NCBI GenBank assembly: GCA_944989445.1
Contig: CALYLW010001190.1
Span: forward strand, 24,420 to 88,419
Direction of reading: 5' to 3'
DNA: 64,000 nucleotides
DNA from: Ampullaceana balthica
Taxonomy: Eukaryota > Mollusca > Gastropoda > Lymnaeidae
The position numbers were made by a program, and so were the translations under genes. Under the pieces are notes generated by a model that did no database searches, was not told the origin of the DNA, and worked only from the letters and a program-made list of their open reading frames with translations. Positions 1-11,717 of this stretch are shown in pieces. Numbering within the stretch: position 1 is the stretch's first letter; each line of letters begins with the position of its first letter.

Positions 1-214
1 CTCCCCTTCAACCCCACCCCCTTTCCTTTTCATTAATTGTTTATAAAAAATACAAATGGGGAGGGGGATCCCCATACCCAACCCCCTTAAATTCTCTATG
101 ACAAGTAACGCATATGAAGACCTACAGACAAGATACATTGCAAGGGGAGGCATTCGAGTAAAAAAAAAGGGCAAGGGGAGGTAATCCAGTAAAAAACAAA
201 AATGTAACTTGTGT
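1..214. other. No gene seen; C-rich then purine-rich DNA
   Basis: Short homopolymer-like C and A runs. Only a chance antisense frame is present. Confidence 0.5.
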
Positions 215-424
215 ATAGCAAACGTAGCGTCGAAGTGATGTCACTAACCCGGCCGCCATCTTGGCAAAGGAAACGATAACCAGCCTTTACTTTTTTAGAA
301 ATTTTTCCGATAGGTATAGGCCTAGGCCGTTTGTCTTTAGCTGCATAATTTGGCTGATTATCGCTTTTCCGACCATGATGGCGGCTCAAGTTAGTGACGT
401 CATTTTGACGCTACAGGTTGCTAT
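215..424. mobile_element. MITE with ~45 bp terminal inverted repeats
   Basis: The left end (ATAGCAAAC, GTAGCGTCGAAGTGATGTCA, then CGGCCGCCATCTTGG) is matched by the reverse complement of the right end (CCATGATGGCGGCTCAAG, TTAGTGACGTCATTTTGACG, CTAC, TTGCTAT). The centre carries a GGCCTAGGCC palindrome. No transposase frame is present. TGACGTCA at 395-402 is a CRE-like word inside the TIR. Confidence 0.6.
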
Positions 425-1005
425 TCTAGAGTTGCTTCCCTTGAATTTTTGTTGTTTTCCAAATTTTGAATTAACTCCCTTTATAAAATAATTTATGAAT
501 GAAAAGGATGGTTTTAGTATTCATATGCCTATCATGTCATAAATAGAGCAGAAGGGTAGAGTTTGGGGAGGGTCCTCCTAAAAAGTATTGATGCAGAATC
601 GCCGGGAAAATGAAAATTCGGCTAAAACAAAGAGAACGTTCATCCCACTGTGTCGCGTCTTTGGGAGCGGCGTAATAGACATATGCGATTGGACGACCTG
701 CCAATTGATATTTTTATAGTTAGTCACTCATTATCAATTTTTGCAGTTTAATTGAATGTACTCCTTCTTTCAATATTTTTTCTCCATTATCAGATTTATC
801 GTGATTCAGACATCTCAGCTGTGAATACCATTTTTTCTCTTCATTTTTTTGCGCATTTTTGCTGTTTTCCATTATCGAAAGGTTGATTAAATAGTCTAAA
901 ATTTACTAATCTTCTCCCCGTCCCCCTGAAAAAATGTATTCTCACTTTCCTTGAATTAACTAATAGACAGCTAAACCTAAACCAGACCCTAAACTTTACT
1001 CAGAC
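425..1005. other. No gene seen; AT-rich intergenic DNA
   Basis: No open frame, repeat or RNA gene recognised. Confidence 0.5.
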
Positions 1006-1187
1006 CAATGTTTCTTATAAGGTTCGATGGTCCGTGTGCAAAGTAAAAAAAACTTGTGCGCAAAGTTGCGCCTCATCCATTTTTCGTGTAATATTTTACA
1101 AAATTTGCTGTGCTGTAATTCTAAACTGCTGCGCGGCTTTGGTCAGATATCTGCGAGGCCGCGCAGCTTAAACTTAAAGGAAGATTG
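1006..1187 (+). mobile_element. CAATGTTCCCT-type MITE, copy 1
   Basis: About 180 bp bounded by CAATGTTTCTTATAAGG and a rough reverse complement (AAAGGAAGATTG). It shares internal motifs (TTTGCTGYGC, CTGCGCGG, GATATCTGCG, GCGCAGCTTAA) with copies at 10418, 12772 and 30967. Non-autonomous; no coding capacity. Confidence 0.7.
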
Positions 1188-2440
1188 ACCCAGACCCTAA
1201 AGTCACAGTTTATGGATTAACATTATAACACTTATTCCCTTTACAGACGTAAAAATTAAGTAGGTTAAACGATAATCCGAAATCCGATTATTGGTTTTGA
1301 AAGCAATAATAGGTTTTGAATTTCCCAAGTACTATTTATTTATTTTTAAAATCATTTCCGTAATGAAAACTTCAAAAAATATTAGTACAAAATTTATTCC
1401 CGCATTTGCTGACATTTTCATCCAATAAGGCTGCCAAGGTGTGTATATTTATAATAAGTTTTGAGCGTTCCGTGCAATGTGTTTGTAAATTAATACATTT
1501 ATTGTTTGGCGATAAGTGTGACGTCATTACTTTCATTTGATGTCTGAAATCGACAAAAATAGATGTAATAAATGCAGTCTCTATTGTCGAAATCATGATG
1601 TAGGCTAGACATAAAATGCAATTTCCCACATAACGTATTGCGTATGACATCATTTAATTAATTCCACTGTTTCCACACCATCTTTGCCATCCCTAGAAAC
1701 AGCCCTGGGTGGGACGGCATTTCCTTAACTCCACAAAATATGCCACATAATTTCTTGAATTAAAATAAGTAAAAAAGTTCTATGTTATTTCAAATTCAAT
1801 TACAGTTATTTCAAGCTTAGAGTCAGTTCAACATTAAAAATATTAAATTTTATACAAATCAAAATTAAGTTTACAAATAGGGCTGGTCGAATAAATAAAT
1901 CTGATATGTAAATTTATTTGAAATTATTTTGACTTTAATGAAAAAAATTTATCTATTGCTTTCGTATCTATTGTTTGTTTCCTATTTCTACCAATTGTGA
2001 TTGCAACTCAGTTAATTTATGTTTGTTTATTAATGATATTATGTTGCTTAATAAATAAAGTTTTTTTTTAATAACCATACAGTAGATCTGTGACTGTTTA
2101 TTTGTGACTTTCTTTACAAGCCCCAATGATAAAATAATCATTGTCTTCCTTACAACCAACACCAATTAATAGCTCACCCCTCGCATTACTCACAATTCAT
2201 TGACAAGATTTATGTGCATCTGCGGTGTGGCAGCAAACTGAGCGTCAAGTCGAGCACGTTGCTTTCCTTGCTCAATTATCGCTGATACCTAACGCTGAGG
2301 GACATCACTCTGCTTTTTTTAAATTTTGCGTTGTAAGCAGTGCTGATTGACTCAAATAGTTATTTTTTGGTGCAGTAATTTGGTGCGCTGCTTTCTAAAA
2401 TTAGTTTAAAAATCGTGTGGTGATTAGCACTGTAAAAATT
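1188..2440. other. AT-rich intergenic DNA with TE remnants
   Basis: Contains a possible left end of a TIR element (TTAAACGATAATCCGAAATC at ~1264). Its inverse occurs near 3155-3240 and again near 28885-28945. A TAGGGCTGGT-type hAT-like end lies at ~1877. The segment near 2162 (CCAATTAATAGCTCACCC) recurs near 2918, so the DNA between may be an insertion. The ~2375 sequence TTTTGGTGCAGTAATTTGG recurs at 30211. No gene seen. Confidence 0.4.
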
Positions 2441-2457
2441 ATTATATAAATGCTTTG

Positions 2458-2905
2458 TTTAATTTTCAGGAATATTTCGTATTTATCATATAAGGATAAC
2501 TTACTTGGGCTTTTGACCAAAAAAAAAGTGGGCTCCTTAGGCGCCCTACAACCTCTATTTTAAATTACTTTGTGTACATTTAAGGTAGTTTAATATTACG
2601 TATCTATCATACAAGGACAAGTTTGTTGGGGTTTTGAAAAAAGTGGGCGCCGCAGCACAACCTATATTATATACATACTTTGTGTACATTTCAGGAATAT
2701 TTCGTATTTATTATTTATCATACTAGGATAAGTTACTTGGGCTTTTGACATAAAAAATAAAATTTTAAAAAAACTATTATAAAATACTTTGTGTACATTT
2801 AAGAAATGTTAATATTCCATACAAGGACAAGTTAGTTGGGCTTTTGAATACGGCGCCCTTAAAAAAAGGGGGCGCCAAGACGCCGCAGCAAAAACTAGTA
2901 ATGAT
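2458..2905 (+). repeat. ~115 bp tandem repeat, about 4 diverged copies (Helitron-associated)
   Basis: Each unit reads roughly GTACATTTaaggaaTattTCG, TATTTATCATAYAAGGA, YAAGTTASTTGGGCTTTTGA, an A-run, then GTGGGCGCC and CTATTATAAAATACTTTGT. The same sequence occurs, mostly inverted, at 29515-29600, 45165-45260, 45485-45560, 62020-62220 and 62640-62725, two of these next to Helitron-like 3' ends. Confidence 0.65.
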
Positions 2906-4374
2906 ATATATATATGCCAATTAATAGCTCACCCATCATGTCAATCAGATTTCATTGATACAATGGTGTGGCCGCAAGGGCGTGAACATATAGGAGTATA
3001 CCCACGTCGGCATTGATAGATTTATGAGCCTCTGACCACCCAACATTGGCGTAGACTTACTGTAACATGCTAAATTATGGCGCATCTTATTTACCGTAGG
3101 CACCCTAACATTCTGAACACACTGCAACAGTTATAAGAATATATTGCTATGAAGTCAGTGGTAAAACAATAATTGGTTTAAAATCGGATTTACATAACCG
3201 ATGATCGGTTTGCCAAATAATACAAAATTAACATCCCTAGTAAAAATACAGCATTTAATTCCCAGAAATTCGCCTCACTCTACCATAATAACAATGTAAA
3301 CACAGTCGAGCGCACCGGTAACTTGGTTTTATCCAAACTTTTTCCCTTTTTGAAATATATGTCGCCTGTGACTTACAAGTTTTTGCTTTTTGAAATTAAT
3401 AATAATTGATTTCAAAGGGAAAAAAAAGAAAAGTTGTTGAAAACGTGGTGATGTCCCCTGACTAACCTATTTCAATTAAAGCTTAAGGCATTTTCCAAAA
3501 CATCTACTTCTAACATTGTGCCGAACTTAGTCCAAGTCCAGGCCTATTAAATTAATGTATTCGTTTTGGAGCATTAATTGTTTTATTCACACAATTCTTT
3601 GGGTCTCTTGTATCTGGTCATGGCCATGGGGAAAAGTATCCAAAATTATATTTTTATTATTTATTTTGTACTTAACTGCCTGTGTCTTCAATTTAAAAAT
3701 TACTGATACTGATTCAAATAAAGCACAATTTATTAAACCTTCAATTTTAAACTTGAGGCTTTATAAAAAAAAATGTTCCATACTGAAATGTGACATTGAA
3801 AACACAATTTAAAACATTAATTTTGTTAATTTGTTTGGATTGTTTATATATGTGCTGAACTGAAATTTAAAAAAAAATTAAATATTAAATGTCATAAAAA
3901 TATTTTCATGTCTTTGCAACGTCACTGAAAATGTTTTAATTTATCTCATCCAAGGACAAAATCCATTTCAATGACAGATCTAACAGGAACCATGCGTAAT
4001 AGCTCACACTGAAGTTGTACATTACCAATATGCTACACATTCACATGGGAACGGGGTTTAATTACAAAATGCTTGCATGTCCTTAATTGTACAATATTTA
4101 GCCATTAAATTACACCCATTCAAACACACATCGCATTGCCTTATGGGTGAAGGTTAGGAGAGTGGGCCACCAGGTTTTAAGTTCTTTAATATATTGTGAT
4201 GTCAAAAATGGCTCTTGACTTTATCAATATCAAATGAATAGTTTCAAATAACTGTATTACTTTTGGATTCATGCAAACATAAACAAAATTAAGTAGCTTA
4301 TATAACATTCAATGTGGAATTATTTTACTAATTACTAGATTTTAGCAAGAAATGTAACTTAGCGCAATCTAAGG
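2906..4374. other. No gene seen; AT-rich DNA
   Basis: The end of an ACATCCCTAG-type element (~3155-3240) is visible. A chance 85-codon frame at 3555-3812 has no recognisable features and AT-rich random-looking content. Confidence 0.4.
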
Positions 4375-4546
4375 TACCGTATTTATCAGCGAATAACACG
4401 CACAGACGTATAACACGCACCTTCATTTTAAGAGGGAAATTTCATGAAAAAAATTATAACATTATATCGGCATATAACACGCATACATCATTTGCCCCCT
4501 ATTTTCAGGGGGGACAAGTGCATGTTATACGCCGATAAATACGGTA
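4375..4546. mobile_element. MITE with CCGTATTTATCGGCGTATAA termini
   Basis: Left end TACCGTATTTATCAGCGAAT then AACACGCAC; right end GTGCATGTTATACGCC then GATAAATACGGTA, an almost perfect inverted repeat of about 30 bp. The central part is C/G-run rich. About 172 bp, no coding capacity. Confidence 0.75.
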
Positions 4547-5495
4547 CTAATTTTATTTAATTATAACTAGTTTTTAAAAAAAACAACTGTGTGCATGAGG
4601 AACTTAAAAAAACCAGATAAGTAGCCAATATTAATGTATACTCATAAATATTCTAAGTCTTCATTTTAATCTGAGGAGGTTTTTGTTTGACACATTTTAT
4701 TGATCATATATAATTTTGCAAAGGTTGGTTCTACTGCAACCATACAACAACATAAGCCAGTGTATCTCTAAGCTTGTTGTTATAAAGTTGCTAATGTCCC
4801 TTAAACTCTGGTATTTTTCCCCATCAGAGGTGAGTCTCAGGCCGTAATTTATCAGGTTTAGGAGCGGGTGATTAAGTATTGATTTTCTGATTTGGGGCCG
4901 ATCATTGAATTGTCTAGAGTGAGTGAGGCAGGCTGTGTTTAGCTTCAGTGGGTCTGATTGGCCAGGCGAGCTGGTCTGGGTAGTTATATTATGGTCTGGT
5001 GACTGCCATCAAGTTTCACACGATCTTTGCTCTTATGATAGCTGTGGATTTTTTTTCTTTTAGGTCAGATCTTTCCTTTTAAATTCATGAATAACATTGT
5101 GATAACATTGTGACTTACTTGCTTTGCTTCTGATGAATGTTTTTATGACTGAAAAAGTAACAAATATAGAAATATATGTTCAATATTTGCAAAAAAGTAA
5201 ATTTACTACACAGAAATTATTACAATTTTTAACAGTATAAAATATTTTAATTAATTTTATGATGTTTATTATGAGGGGCTTAAAATTTCACCTACATATT
5301 ACTTTTCTTTTTAGAGCATTAATTTTTACACATGGTTACATTTAAAGTTTAAAAAAAATATTTTTTTAAAATAAAAGATTCATAAATAATTTTTTAAATG
5401 TCATAGTACAAGATTAATTATCGCACTGATGATCTGGTTTTAAATTCTGTTCTCTGTCTAAATTTCATTGTAATCCCTTGTTCTTCACCCCACAG
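4547..5495. other. Flank or 5' intron of the ZCCHC10-like gene
   Basis: AT-rich. The last part must be intron because it ends in an acceptor at 5495. No exon carrying a start codon was recognised. Confidence 0.4.
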
Positions 5496-5657
5496 CCTTG
5501 TCAAGCAAGAAAATTACCAGTGTCAAAAGTGTCTTCAGAAAGGACATTTCACTTATCAATGCACAGGCAAGAGGAAATATGTGGAGCGGGACTCAAGGAC
5601 TAGGCTTCTGAACAAACGCATGAAGATGGCTGATGAGAAGGCAAAGTTGGAAATGTT
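5496..5657 (+). CDS. ZCCHC10: ZCCHC10-like gene, exon with CCHC zinc knuckle
   Basis: Internal coding exon flanked by a polypyrimidine tract plus CACAG acceptor (5491-5495) and a GTAAGT donor (5658). Its first base completes a split codon; the frame then reads LVKQENYQCQKCLQKG and continues into a zinc knuckle of spacing C-x2-C-x4-H-x4-C (C codons at 5521 and 5530, H at 5545, C at 5560). This is followed by TGKRKY and a basic, charged helix-like stretch. The knuckle followed by TGKRKY and an SRT motif is the diagnostic core of zinc finger CCHC domain-containing protein 10 in animals, a small nuclear protein of poorly known function, probably nucleic-acid binding. The exon ends with two bases of a Leu codon (TT|A). 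The initiator exon expected just upstream was not recognised; it may lie between 1 and 5490 or outside the window. The identification rests on memory of the vertebrate protein, without alignment. Confidence 0.85.
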
Positions 5658-5944
5658 GTAAGTTGTGGTAAAGTTAACAGAAGTTTTGGCTTGTCCTTGA
5701 CTATTCTGTGTGTTGACATAAGAACCAACAATTAAAAACAGCATTTTATCTTGGATTAATTCTGACTTATTGTATTGTCTCCCTGCATTTGGGTGAGTTT
5801 TAAAAGATATTTCTGTGCTTATGGGGCAAGTGAAGCAGCATTCACAAGTTTCTGTAGCCATGGAATATGAGGGATTTGCCTTTACTTCAACCCCCATTAA
5901 TGTCAGGTACCCATCGTAACTTGGAGGACTCGGGGCACCCTTTA

Positions 5945-6030
5945 GCCAATATAATAATAATTTAATCATTTATATAGCGCAGTACCCCAGCAAGCAGCCG
6001 GGCTAACAGCGCCTCACATAAAATATTAAA
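5945..6030 (+). repeat. Dispersed repeat (TATAGCGCAGTACCCCAGCA)
   Basis: ATAATAATTTAATC, TATATAGCGC, CCCAGCAAGCAGCCGGGC, AACAGCGC is closely matched at 14578-14650. It looks like the conserved part of a short interspersed element, here inside an intron. Confidence 0.5.
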
Positions 6031-6214
6031 TTATAACAAGACCGGCTGTAAAAGACACTAGTAAAACTTAGACTCTAACTCTAACAAAAAATGTAAACTA
6101 ATATGGGTCATGGGCTGAAACTCACATTCGCTAAAGGCTGCTGTATCTGAATGTATTCATGTAGGTTTAATTTGAATGTGGTATTTAATTGTTCACTTCC
6201 CTTTTCTTCCACAG

Positions 6215-6277
6215 AGCAAAGTCCACATCAGTTACAATGAAAAAACACACAAAAGACAAAAAGAAACGCAAGAAAAG
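6215..6277 (+). CDS. ZCCHC10: ZCCHC10-like gene, basic linker exon
   Basis: Acceptor CCACAG ends at 6214 and a GT donor starts at 6278 (GTTAGA). The first base completes the Leu codon of the previous exon, and the exon ends two bases into a Ser codon (AG|C), so phases match on both sides. It encodes about 21 residues, AKSTSVTMKKHTKDKKKRKK, a lysine-rich linker corresponding to the basic stretch between the knuckle and the serine tail in the family. The 5' intron (5658-6214) contains a dispersed repeat at about 5948-6030. Confidence 0.8.
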
Positions 6278-6406
6278 GTTAGACATGGCATAAGAATATT
6301 GTTAATGTGTCTTGGCGTACAGTGACTTAAATAATATCGGTATCATGTGAGGCAGACAGAATTCTGCAAAGATTTTAAATGACAAAGATTTCTTTTTTTT
6401 CTGTAG

Positions 6407-6533
6407 TCATCTCCTTCCATTAAGTCTCAAAACATCACCGGTTGATATGAATGAGAGCAGGCAACAGCTCATTCCTCCTTATTTTAGCAAACTCTCCAGG
6501 AAATTTACCAAAATCAAATGTCACAAATGTTAG
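6407..6533 (+). other. Possible alternative terminal exon of the ZCCHC10-like gene
   Basis: A T-rich tract followed by CTGTAG (6401-6406) would make an acceptor in the last intron. Splicing from the 6277 donor would give an in-phase frame of about 42 codons ending in TAG at 6531-6533. The peptide lacks the acidic serine tail and is not recognisable. It would produce a tail-less isoform. The frame could be open by chance over this length, so this is only a candidate. Confidence 0.2.
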
Positions 6534-6982
6534 AGGTTTATTTATATTTTACAAATTATTATATTTTTTTTTATCTTTTCAATTTTGACATTAGTTTTAC
6601 TCAACGGATTTTTGTGGGGTGATTTTTGTGAACTTTGACCCAAGTAGAGTGAGTGGGGGGTTGGATGATAACTAAGAATCGTGCTGCTTTGAACAGTTTT
6701 TTTATTGGTCTGTTTTAGCAGGGACAAGAGAAAAAAAGGAAGAGAAAAAAAAATTTGCGGCAAAGGGAAAAGAACACATTTATTGTTAGGGCGTTTGATG
6801 TTAAATTTTGTGAAATCACCACTAAGGAGTTTCATATTGGGTTATTGGTGACTGTTGTGTTTTCCGTGTCGTGTCGCTATCACATGGATTTGTCTTAATA
6901 ATCAAGTCACAAAGCTTTACACACATACCATCAGCGTGTTCATGTGACGCCAACCTTTAGCATTCTCTCGTCTGTTCCTCAG

Positions 6983-7205
6983 CTCGGACGGAGATTCAAG
7001 CTCGAGTTCTGACAGTTCAGATTCTAGTGAAGACAGCTCTAGTGACAGCTCCAACGAATCCAGCTCAGAGTCATCCTCATCCTCGACGTCGTCAGAATCA
7101 TCATCATCTTCAGAATCTTCATCAGACTCTTCCTCGGACTCTGAAGAAGACGACGAAGGAGGCCACGGCAAAAAGAAGACTTCAGGCAAGAAAAAGAAGA
7201 AATAA
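6983..7205 (+). CDS. ZCCHC10: ZCCHC10-like gene, terminal exon (Ser/Asp/Glu tail)
   Basis: Acceptor TTCCTCAG ends at 6982. The first base completes the Ser codon begun in the previous exon, then 73 codons run to TAA at 7203-7205. The product is a low-complexity acidic serine tract (SDGDSSSSDSSDSSEDSSSD and similar) ending GKKKTSGKKKKK. A long Ser/Asp/Glu tail with a terminal lysine cluster is the usual C-terminus of ZCCHC10 proteins and suits a phosphorylated, disordered nuclear protein. The antisense frame here is open only because of the serine-codon composition and is not a gene. The three exons give about 148 visible residues, close to the family length minus its short N-terminus. Confidence 0.82.
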
Positions 7206-8081
7206 TTAAACATGATTAAACATGATTAAACATGATTAAAATAGAGTGTTGTCAGAAAGGAGATCATGACTCTTGTTTGTTCTTTGGCTCAAGTCTGGCA
7301 TGTTTTCAGAAGGAGTTGGAAAAGAATGTTGTTCTTTTTTTTTCAAAATATGAAACAAAACACACTAGATTATCAAGACGTGCATGTTTTTGGACTAGAT
7401 GCTTTTATCAGCTGAAGAGTACCTCTGGTTTAGTTGCAGATTTACTTCATATATAGCTGTTGTTTTATTTAATTTAAAGTGGCTATTGTTTCTAATAATT
7501 TGTAATTCTTTGCACTGATTAGATGCCAAATTAACAGTATTTTTTAATTAAACATCAATTTTTTTCTGTCTATTTAAACTGCTCAACCCTGCTTGTCAGG
7601 ATCAAATTTCTCTAATGAATTTTTATCCTCTTGATTAATTGGCATATGATTTTTTGCACTTTCATATGTTTGGTAATGATAAATTATGTTTATGATAAAG
7701 AACTAATTAAAAATGAAATATTTTGTTAAAAAGCTGACTCTGATTGAGCGCTACCATGGGATTAAATTCATTAATGGAGCTCACTCTAAAAAGAATATCC
7801 ATAAATTACTTTCTTATGAATTTTTCTTGTTAATTAATGACTTGATAGAGATATTTAACACATCTAGCTATACATATAACTTCAAAATGAATTCTTAATT
7901 TTGATAGAATTAATAACTCTGAAGTTTTTTTTTGGTCTTTCAGATCGATTAATTTTCACGAACAATTGTTCATTACTCATTTACTTATTAGAAGGTAAGA
8001 TTTTCAGTCTGTGTAAATATAAAGTGCACACAATTTTCAGAAACTCTATACCATGTCTGCCTTTGAAAGGTCTAAAATAAA
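7206..8081 (+). other. Presumed 3' UTR of the ZCCHC10-like gene
   Basis: AT-rich sequence after the TAA. It starts with three to four copies of a 10-bp repeat (ACATGATTAA, 7205-7240). AATAAA signals occur at 8076-8081 and again at 9912-9917 (in TTTGTAAATAAACG); either could end the transcript. No other gene is visible here and the short frames look random. Confidence 0.4.
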
Positions 8082-8794
8082 AAATATCAAAAATTATTTT
8101 TTAAAATTCCCACTTAATATTTGTTAACAGATATTTGACATTTTAAAATTTGTGGAGAAGAATTGAAATGGTGAGCGCTTGAGGTAACACTAAATATTTT
8201 TTTCCAACAGATTGAAGTACATGTATTAAAATATCTTTACTTCCTTCCACTATTTTATTTGTGCTCATCCATTTTAAAATGATGAAAATGGGTAAACAAA
8301 AATGTTTAAATAGTGCATTCCCCAAACAAAATCAAGAATTTTGAAGGAATTTTGTTATGAATTTTAGTTGTTTAAAAGCAAAATTGTAACCACTGGTTGT
8401 TTTTTTAAAACAGAGTATTTAAAGATATTGATTCATAATATTTATATTATATTGAATAATTGGACTTCTGAAAACAAATTATCCTATTTCAAACTTTATT
8501 TTTTTTTGTAAACCCAAAAAACTTTTAATGTCAAAGTCAAAATCCAGCTCAGTTCGATCATTGCTATCTTTATTACCGTAGATATTTTGTGTATGTGTTT
8601 ATGCCTGTTACTTAATACATTATGAAATTCCTGTCATTAAGAGATTTCATAAATTTGTTTGTTTTTTTAAATTACAGAATATCATAAACGTATTTTATAT
8701 AATCTTAGTTACTATTTGTTGGAAGTCTTAACAATTTCCTCTGAGGTCATATCTGGTGTAATTCTCCTTAAAGCTTCACCAAACTTAGTGAAAC

Positions 8795-8915
8795 TTCAGA
8801 CATAATGAACATTCACTTCAAATATTAGACATAATGAACATTCACTTCAAATATTAGACATAATGAACATTCACTTCAAATATTAGACATAATGAACATT
8901 CACTTCAAATTTCAT
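8795..8915 (+). repeat. ~30 bp tandem repeat, 4 copies
   Basis: Unit approx. TAGACATAATGAACATTCAC plus TTCAAATAT, repeated with little divergence. Confidence 0.85.
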
Positions 8916-9697
8916 GGACTTGTTTTTTTTAAATGGTCATGATATTGTGTGATGTTTTTTTTTAAAATTCACCATTGTAATGTGGATCTAACCTCACCAA
9001 AGTTTTGTTTATAATAATGTTGACATATTTTTTAAAAAAACACAACAAAAAAAAACCTAAACTTGTAATCATTATCAAATCTTTAGACTCAAGTGTTAGA
9101 AATATAACTCAGAATTGTTTGAGCGTGGAATGTGGCAGCTTTTCTCTGGCTTAGATATTGATCTTAGTGACTTAGTGTAAGTTACTTTTACACTGTTACT
9201 GTTACACAGTTACTGTTACTGCTACACAGTTACTGTTACAGAGTTACTGTTACACTGTTACTAACAGAGTTCCATGTCACATGCCATGCTAAAATTTTCT
9301 CTAGTTATTATACCTTTTACCCCTCCCCTTGTTTTTTTTTGGGTTTTTTCCTTCTATTCTCTCTTTTAAACAAAAATCAAATTTTGAATCTGTTTTTCCC
9401 TCCTGTCCAGTCACATTAGTTGTATTTGAACAGCGGGACACTCCAGATATTTGGTCATTAACTGCCCTGGTTTGTGCACTGTGTTGAAAATAGTCAGTTG
9501 AATCTTTACTTTGCTCATCTCCATCTACTTACATACATTTATGTCATGTGATGATTGTTTAAGGCACCCCATTATCATAATACTAAATATTGGCAGTAGA
9601 ATAATTGTAAAGTTAAAAAAAAATCAAATATCTGATATTAAATATGACATTGTTACTCAAGCATGGGTTCCAATATTTAAATTCCATCGACCTTCTC
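8916..9697. other. No gene seen; short TTACTGTTACA repeats
   Basis: A small run of TTACTGTTACA(C/G) repeats at about 9180-9265 in otherwise unique AT-rich DNA. Confidence 0.5.
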
Positions 9698-9893
9698 CAT
9701 TGTTGTGATTGTGAGTGCTCCTGTAAACAATGAACTATGGATGTCATTGTTGTGATTGTGAGTTCTCTTGTAAACAATGAACTATGGATGTCATTGTTGT
9801 GATTGTGAGTTCTCCTGTAAACAATGAATTATGGATGTCATTGTTGTGATTGTGAGCTCTCCTGTAAACAATGAATTATGAATGTCATCGTTT
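9698..9893 (+). repeat. 47 bp tandem repeat, 4 copies
   Basis: Unit CATTGTTGTGATTGTGAG, then TTCTCCTGTAAACAATGAAC and TATGGATGT; starts at 9698, 9745 and so on with few substitutions. Confidence 0.85.
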
Positions 9894-9975
9894 TGTCATT
9901 TTCTGTTTGTAAATAAACGTATAATGCAGCCAAGACAAAGGTGCAAGCATTTCACCGTATTTAGCTTGAATATGA

Positions 9976-10208
9976 TTAGCTAACACAAGATGTAACTAGA
10001 TGTATTAAGGCATAACAAGACGTAACAAAACATAAAAAGATAAAATTAGATGTAACAAGACAATGCAATGTAACAAGATGTAAAAAAGACTTAACACAAT
10101 TTAAAAGGATGTAACAAGACATAACAAGATGTAAAAAGAGATAACAAGACTTAACACAATGTAACATGACGTAACAAGGCGTAAGAAGATGTAAGGATGT
10201 AACAAGAT
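9976..10208 (+). repeat. Degenerate ~10-20 bp AACAAGATGTA repeat
   Basis: Imperfect AACAAGAYRT / TAACAYAATGT units in tandem. An antisense frame through it is an artefact. Confidence 0.7.
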
Positions 10209-10417
10209 CCTTCCTATTAAGTAAAAGTGTTTCTTTGTACTCCTGTTAATTGGGATATAAAGTTCATAATTAATTTGTTTATTAGTCAGGATTTTTTAAA
10301 TTCTTGATTCAATTTGGCTCTTTTACACACCCATTAGTTTTACATTTTGCAGAAATGAAATAAATAAATATTTAGTTTATACTACACCAAAACTCAAGTA
10401 AGCTGGCACTCTCAGAC

Positions 10418-10593
10418 CAATGTTCCCTCTAAGGTTCGTTGGTCCGTGTGTAAAGTTAAAAAAAACAACTGATGTTCAAAGTTGCACAGCATCACTTTTT
10501 TCTCTCAATATTTTACAAAGTTTGCTGCGCGGTAATCATAAACTACTGCGCGGTGTCGATGAGATATCTGCGCAGCTTAAGGGTAACTGATTG
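10418..10593 (+). mobile_element. CAATGTTCCCT-type MITE, copy 2
   Basis: CAATGTTCCCTCTAAGG at the left end and TTAAGGGTAACTGATTG at the right. The internal motifs are shared with the copy at 1006. Confidence 0.7.
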
Positions 10594-11330
10594 AGACCAA
10601 TATCGACTACATTAAAAATGTCATATGTTGTATACCACCCAAGGCTCATATTTTTTTACTATAGTTAAACCCGACTTCCCACGTTGGCCGGGGCCGATCT
10701 TCAAATATTAGATGGGGGCCCAAATTACGTTGAACAGGGCCCTCTTGAGCCGGAGCCTAACTACAGACCACGACACTCATCCACTCGATGGGGGTGAATG
10801 CTTGGAGCTGGAATAATATTAAATATATTTTTTTTTAAATTGTTTTTTTTCCTTCTAAATCACAGAACAATTTGATACACTAGCTGACCTCTGAACCCAA
10901 CGTCTGCTTCTCCAGGCCCCTCCCTATATTGCCAGTGTTTTTCTTTTATTTTAAATCAATACGTCATGGGGGGGGGAGGGAGTGGTCGAACGATTTTCCG
11001 TTGGTTGGAATTCGGCTAGGTGATGCCAGCTGTCGGCGTGGAGGTCCCGGGTTCCAACAAATGTCTTCAATCGGCTCGAGACAGCAAATTTCCGGTGCAG
11101 TGGCCAAGCTCAACCAATTGGTGGAGGATATTTTCAAAGAGAATTTTAGAGCTAATGCAAATTGCAGTTTCCATTTTTTGAATGTAATCTTTACCGACGG
11201 ACACTAGGAAATAGTGATAACTTTCTTAGATTACCACCCTTTCTAAATTGAATTATAATTAATTTAATTAATCTCTATTAATTGAGATGCATGTAAGTTA
11301 AGTTATAGTTATAGAATAACTTTTTTTGTT
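10594..11330. other. No gene seen; possible decayed tRNA-type SINE near 10970-11060
   Basis: GAGTGGTCGAACGA (~10979) and GGTCCCGGGTTCCAAC (~11043) are spaced like polymerase III A and B boxes, but the match is weak. The rest is unassigned. Confidence 0.3.
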
Positions 11331-11333
11331 TTT

Positions 11334-11612
11334 AAATCCCTTATAATAACTTCCCCGTGTTCTCTTGGTCTGTCGGGCGGAAAAACAAAAGTAAAAAATG
11401 ACCCACTTCCCGTGATTCCATCGAGCTGACATTTTGCACATAGACTTGTGTCACCTAACAATGCACTGTGTCAAAATTTCAGATCCATCGAATGTACCGT
11501 AATTAAATTAATGCATTTTTAGTTTGTCTCTATATTGCATTGGTAGCCGTCTGCTATAGTTGACCTCTAGCGAGAGAGACAAGACGGTGAAGTTAATATA
11601 AGGGATTTAAAA
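11334..11612. mobile_element. Short TIR element related to the 48-54 kb array unit
   Basis: Starts AAATCCCTTATAATAACTTC and ends GTTAATATAAGGGATTTAAA, giving the same AAATCCYTTAT inverted ends as the 48-54 kb units. Internally TCAAAATTTCAGATCCATCG then AATGTACCGTAATTAA is the inverse of the array-unit core. Confidence 0.6.
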
Positions 11613-11717
11613 AATTGCAGCCCCCTCCCGCCCACCCTGCATTTCGAACTGACCACACGTTACTGTCCAAGAAGCCCGCGTGCAACCATTAGTGGCATAA
11701 AACCTTTTGGCATAGAT

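Noticed and set aside
5556..5969. 137-codon minus-strand frame
   Set aside because: Antisense to a real exon and intron with good splice signals; no recognisable domain.
6723..6835. Lysine-rich stretch after TTTTAGCAG as an extra ZCCHC10 exon
   Set aside because: No donor follows and the frame runs on into non-coding sequence.
6917..7213. 98-codon minus-strand acidic frame
   Set aside because: Antisense of the serine tail exon of the ZCCHC10-like gene.
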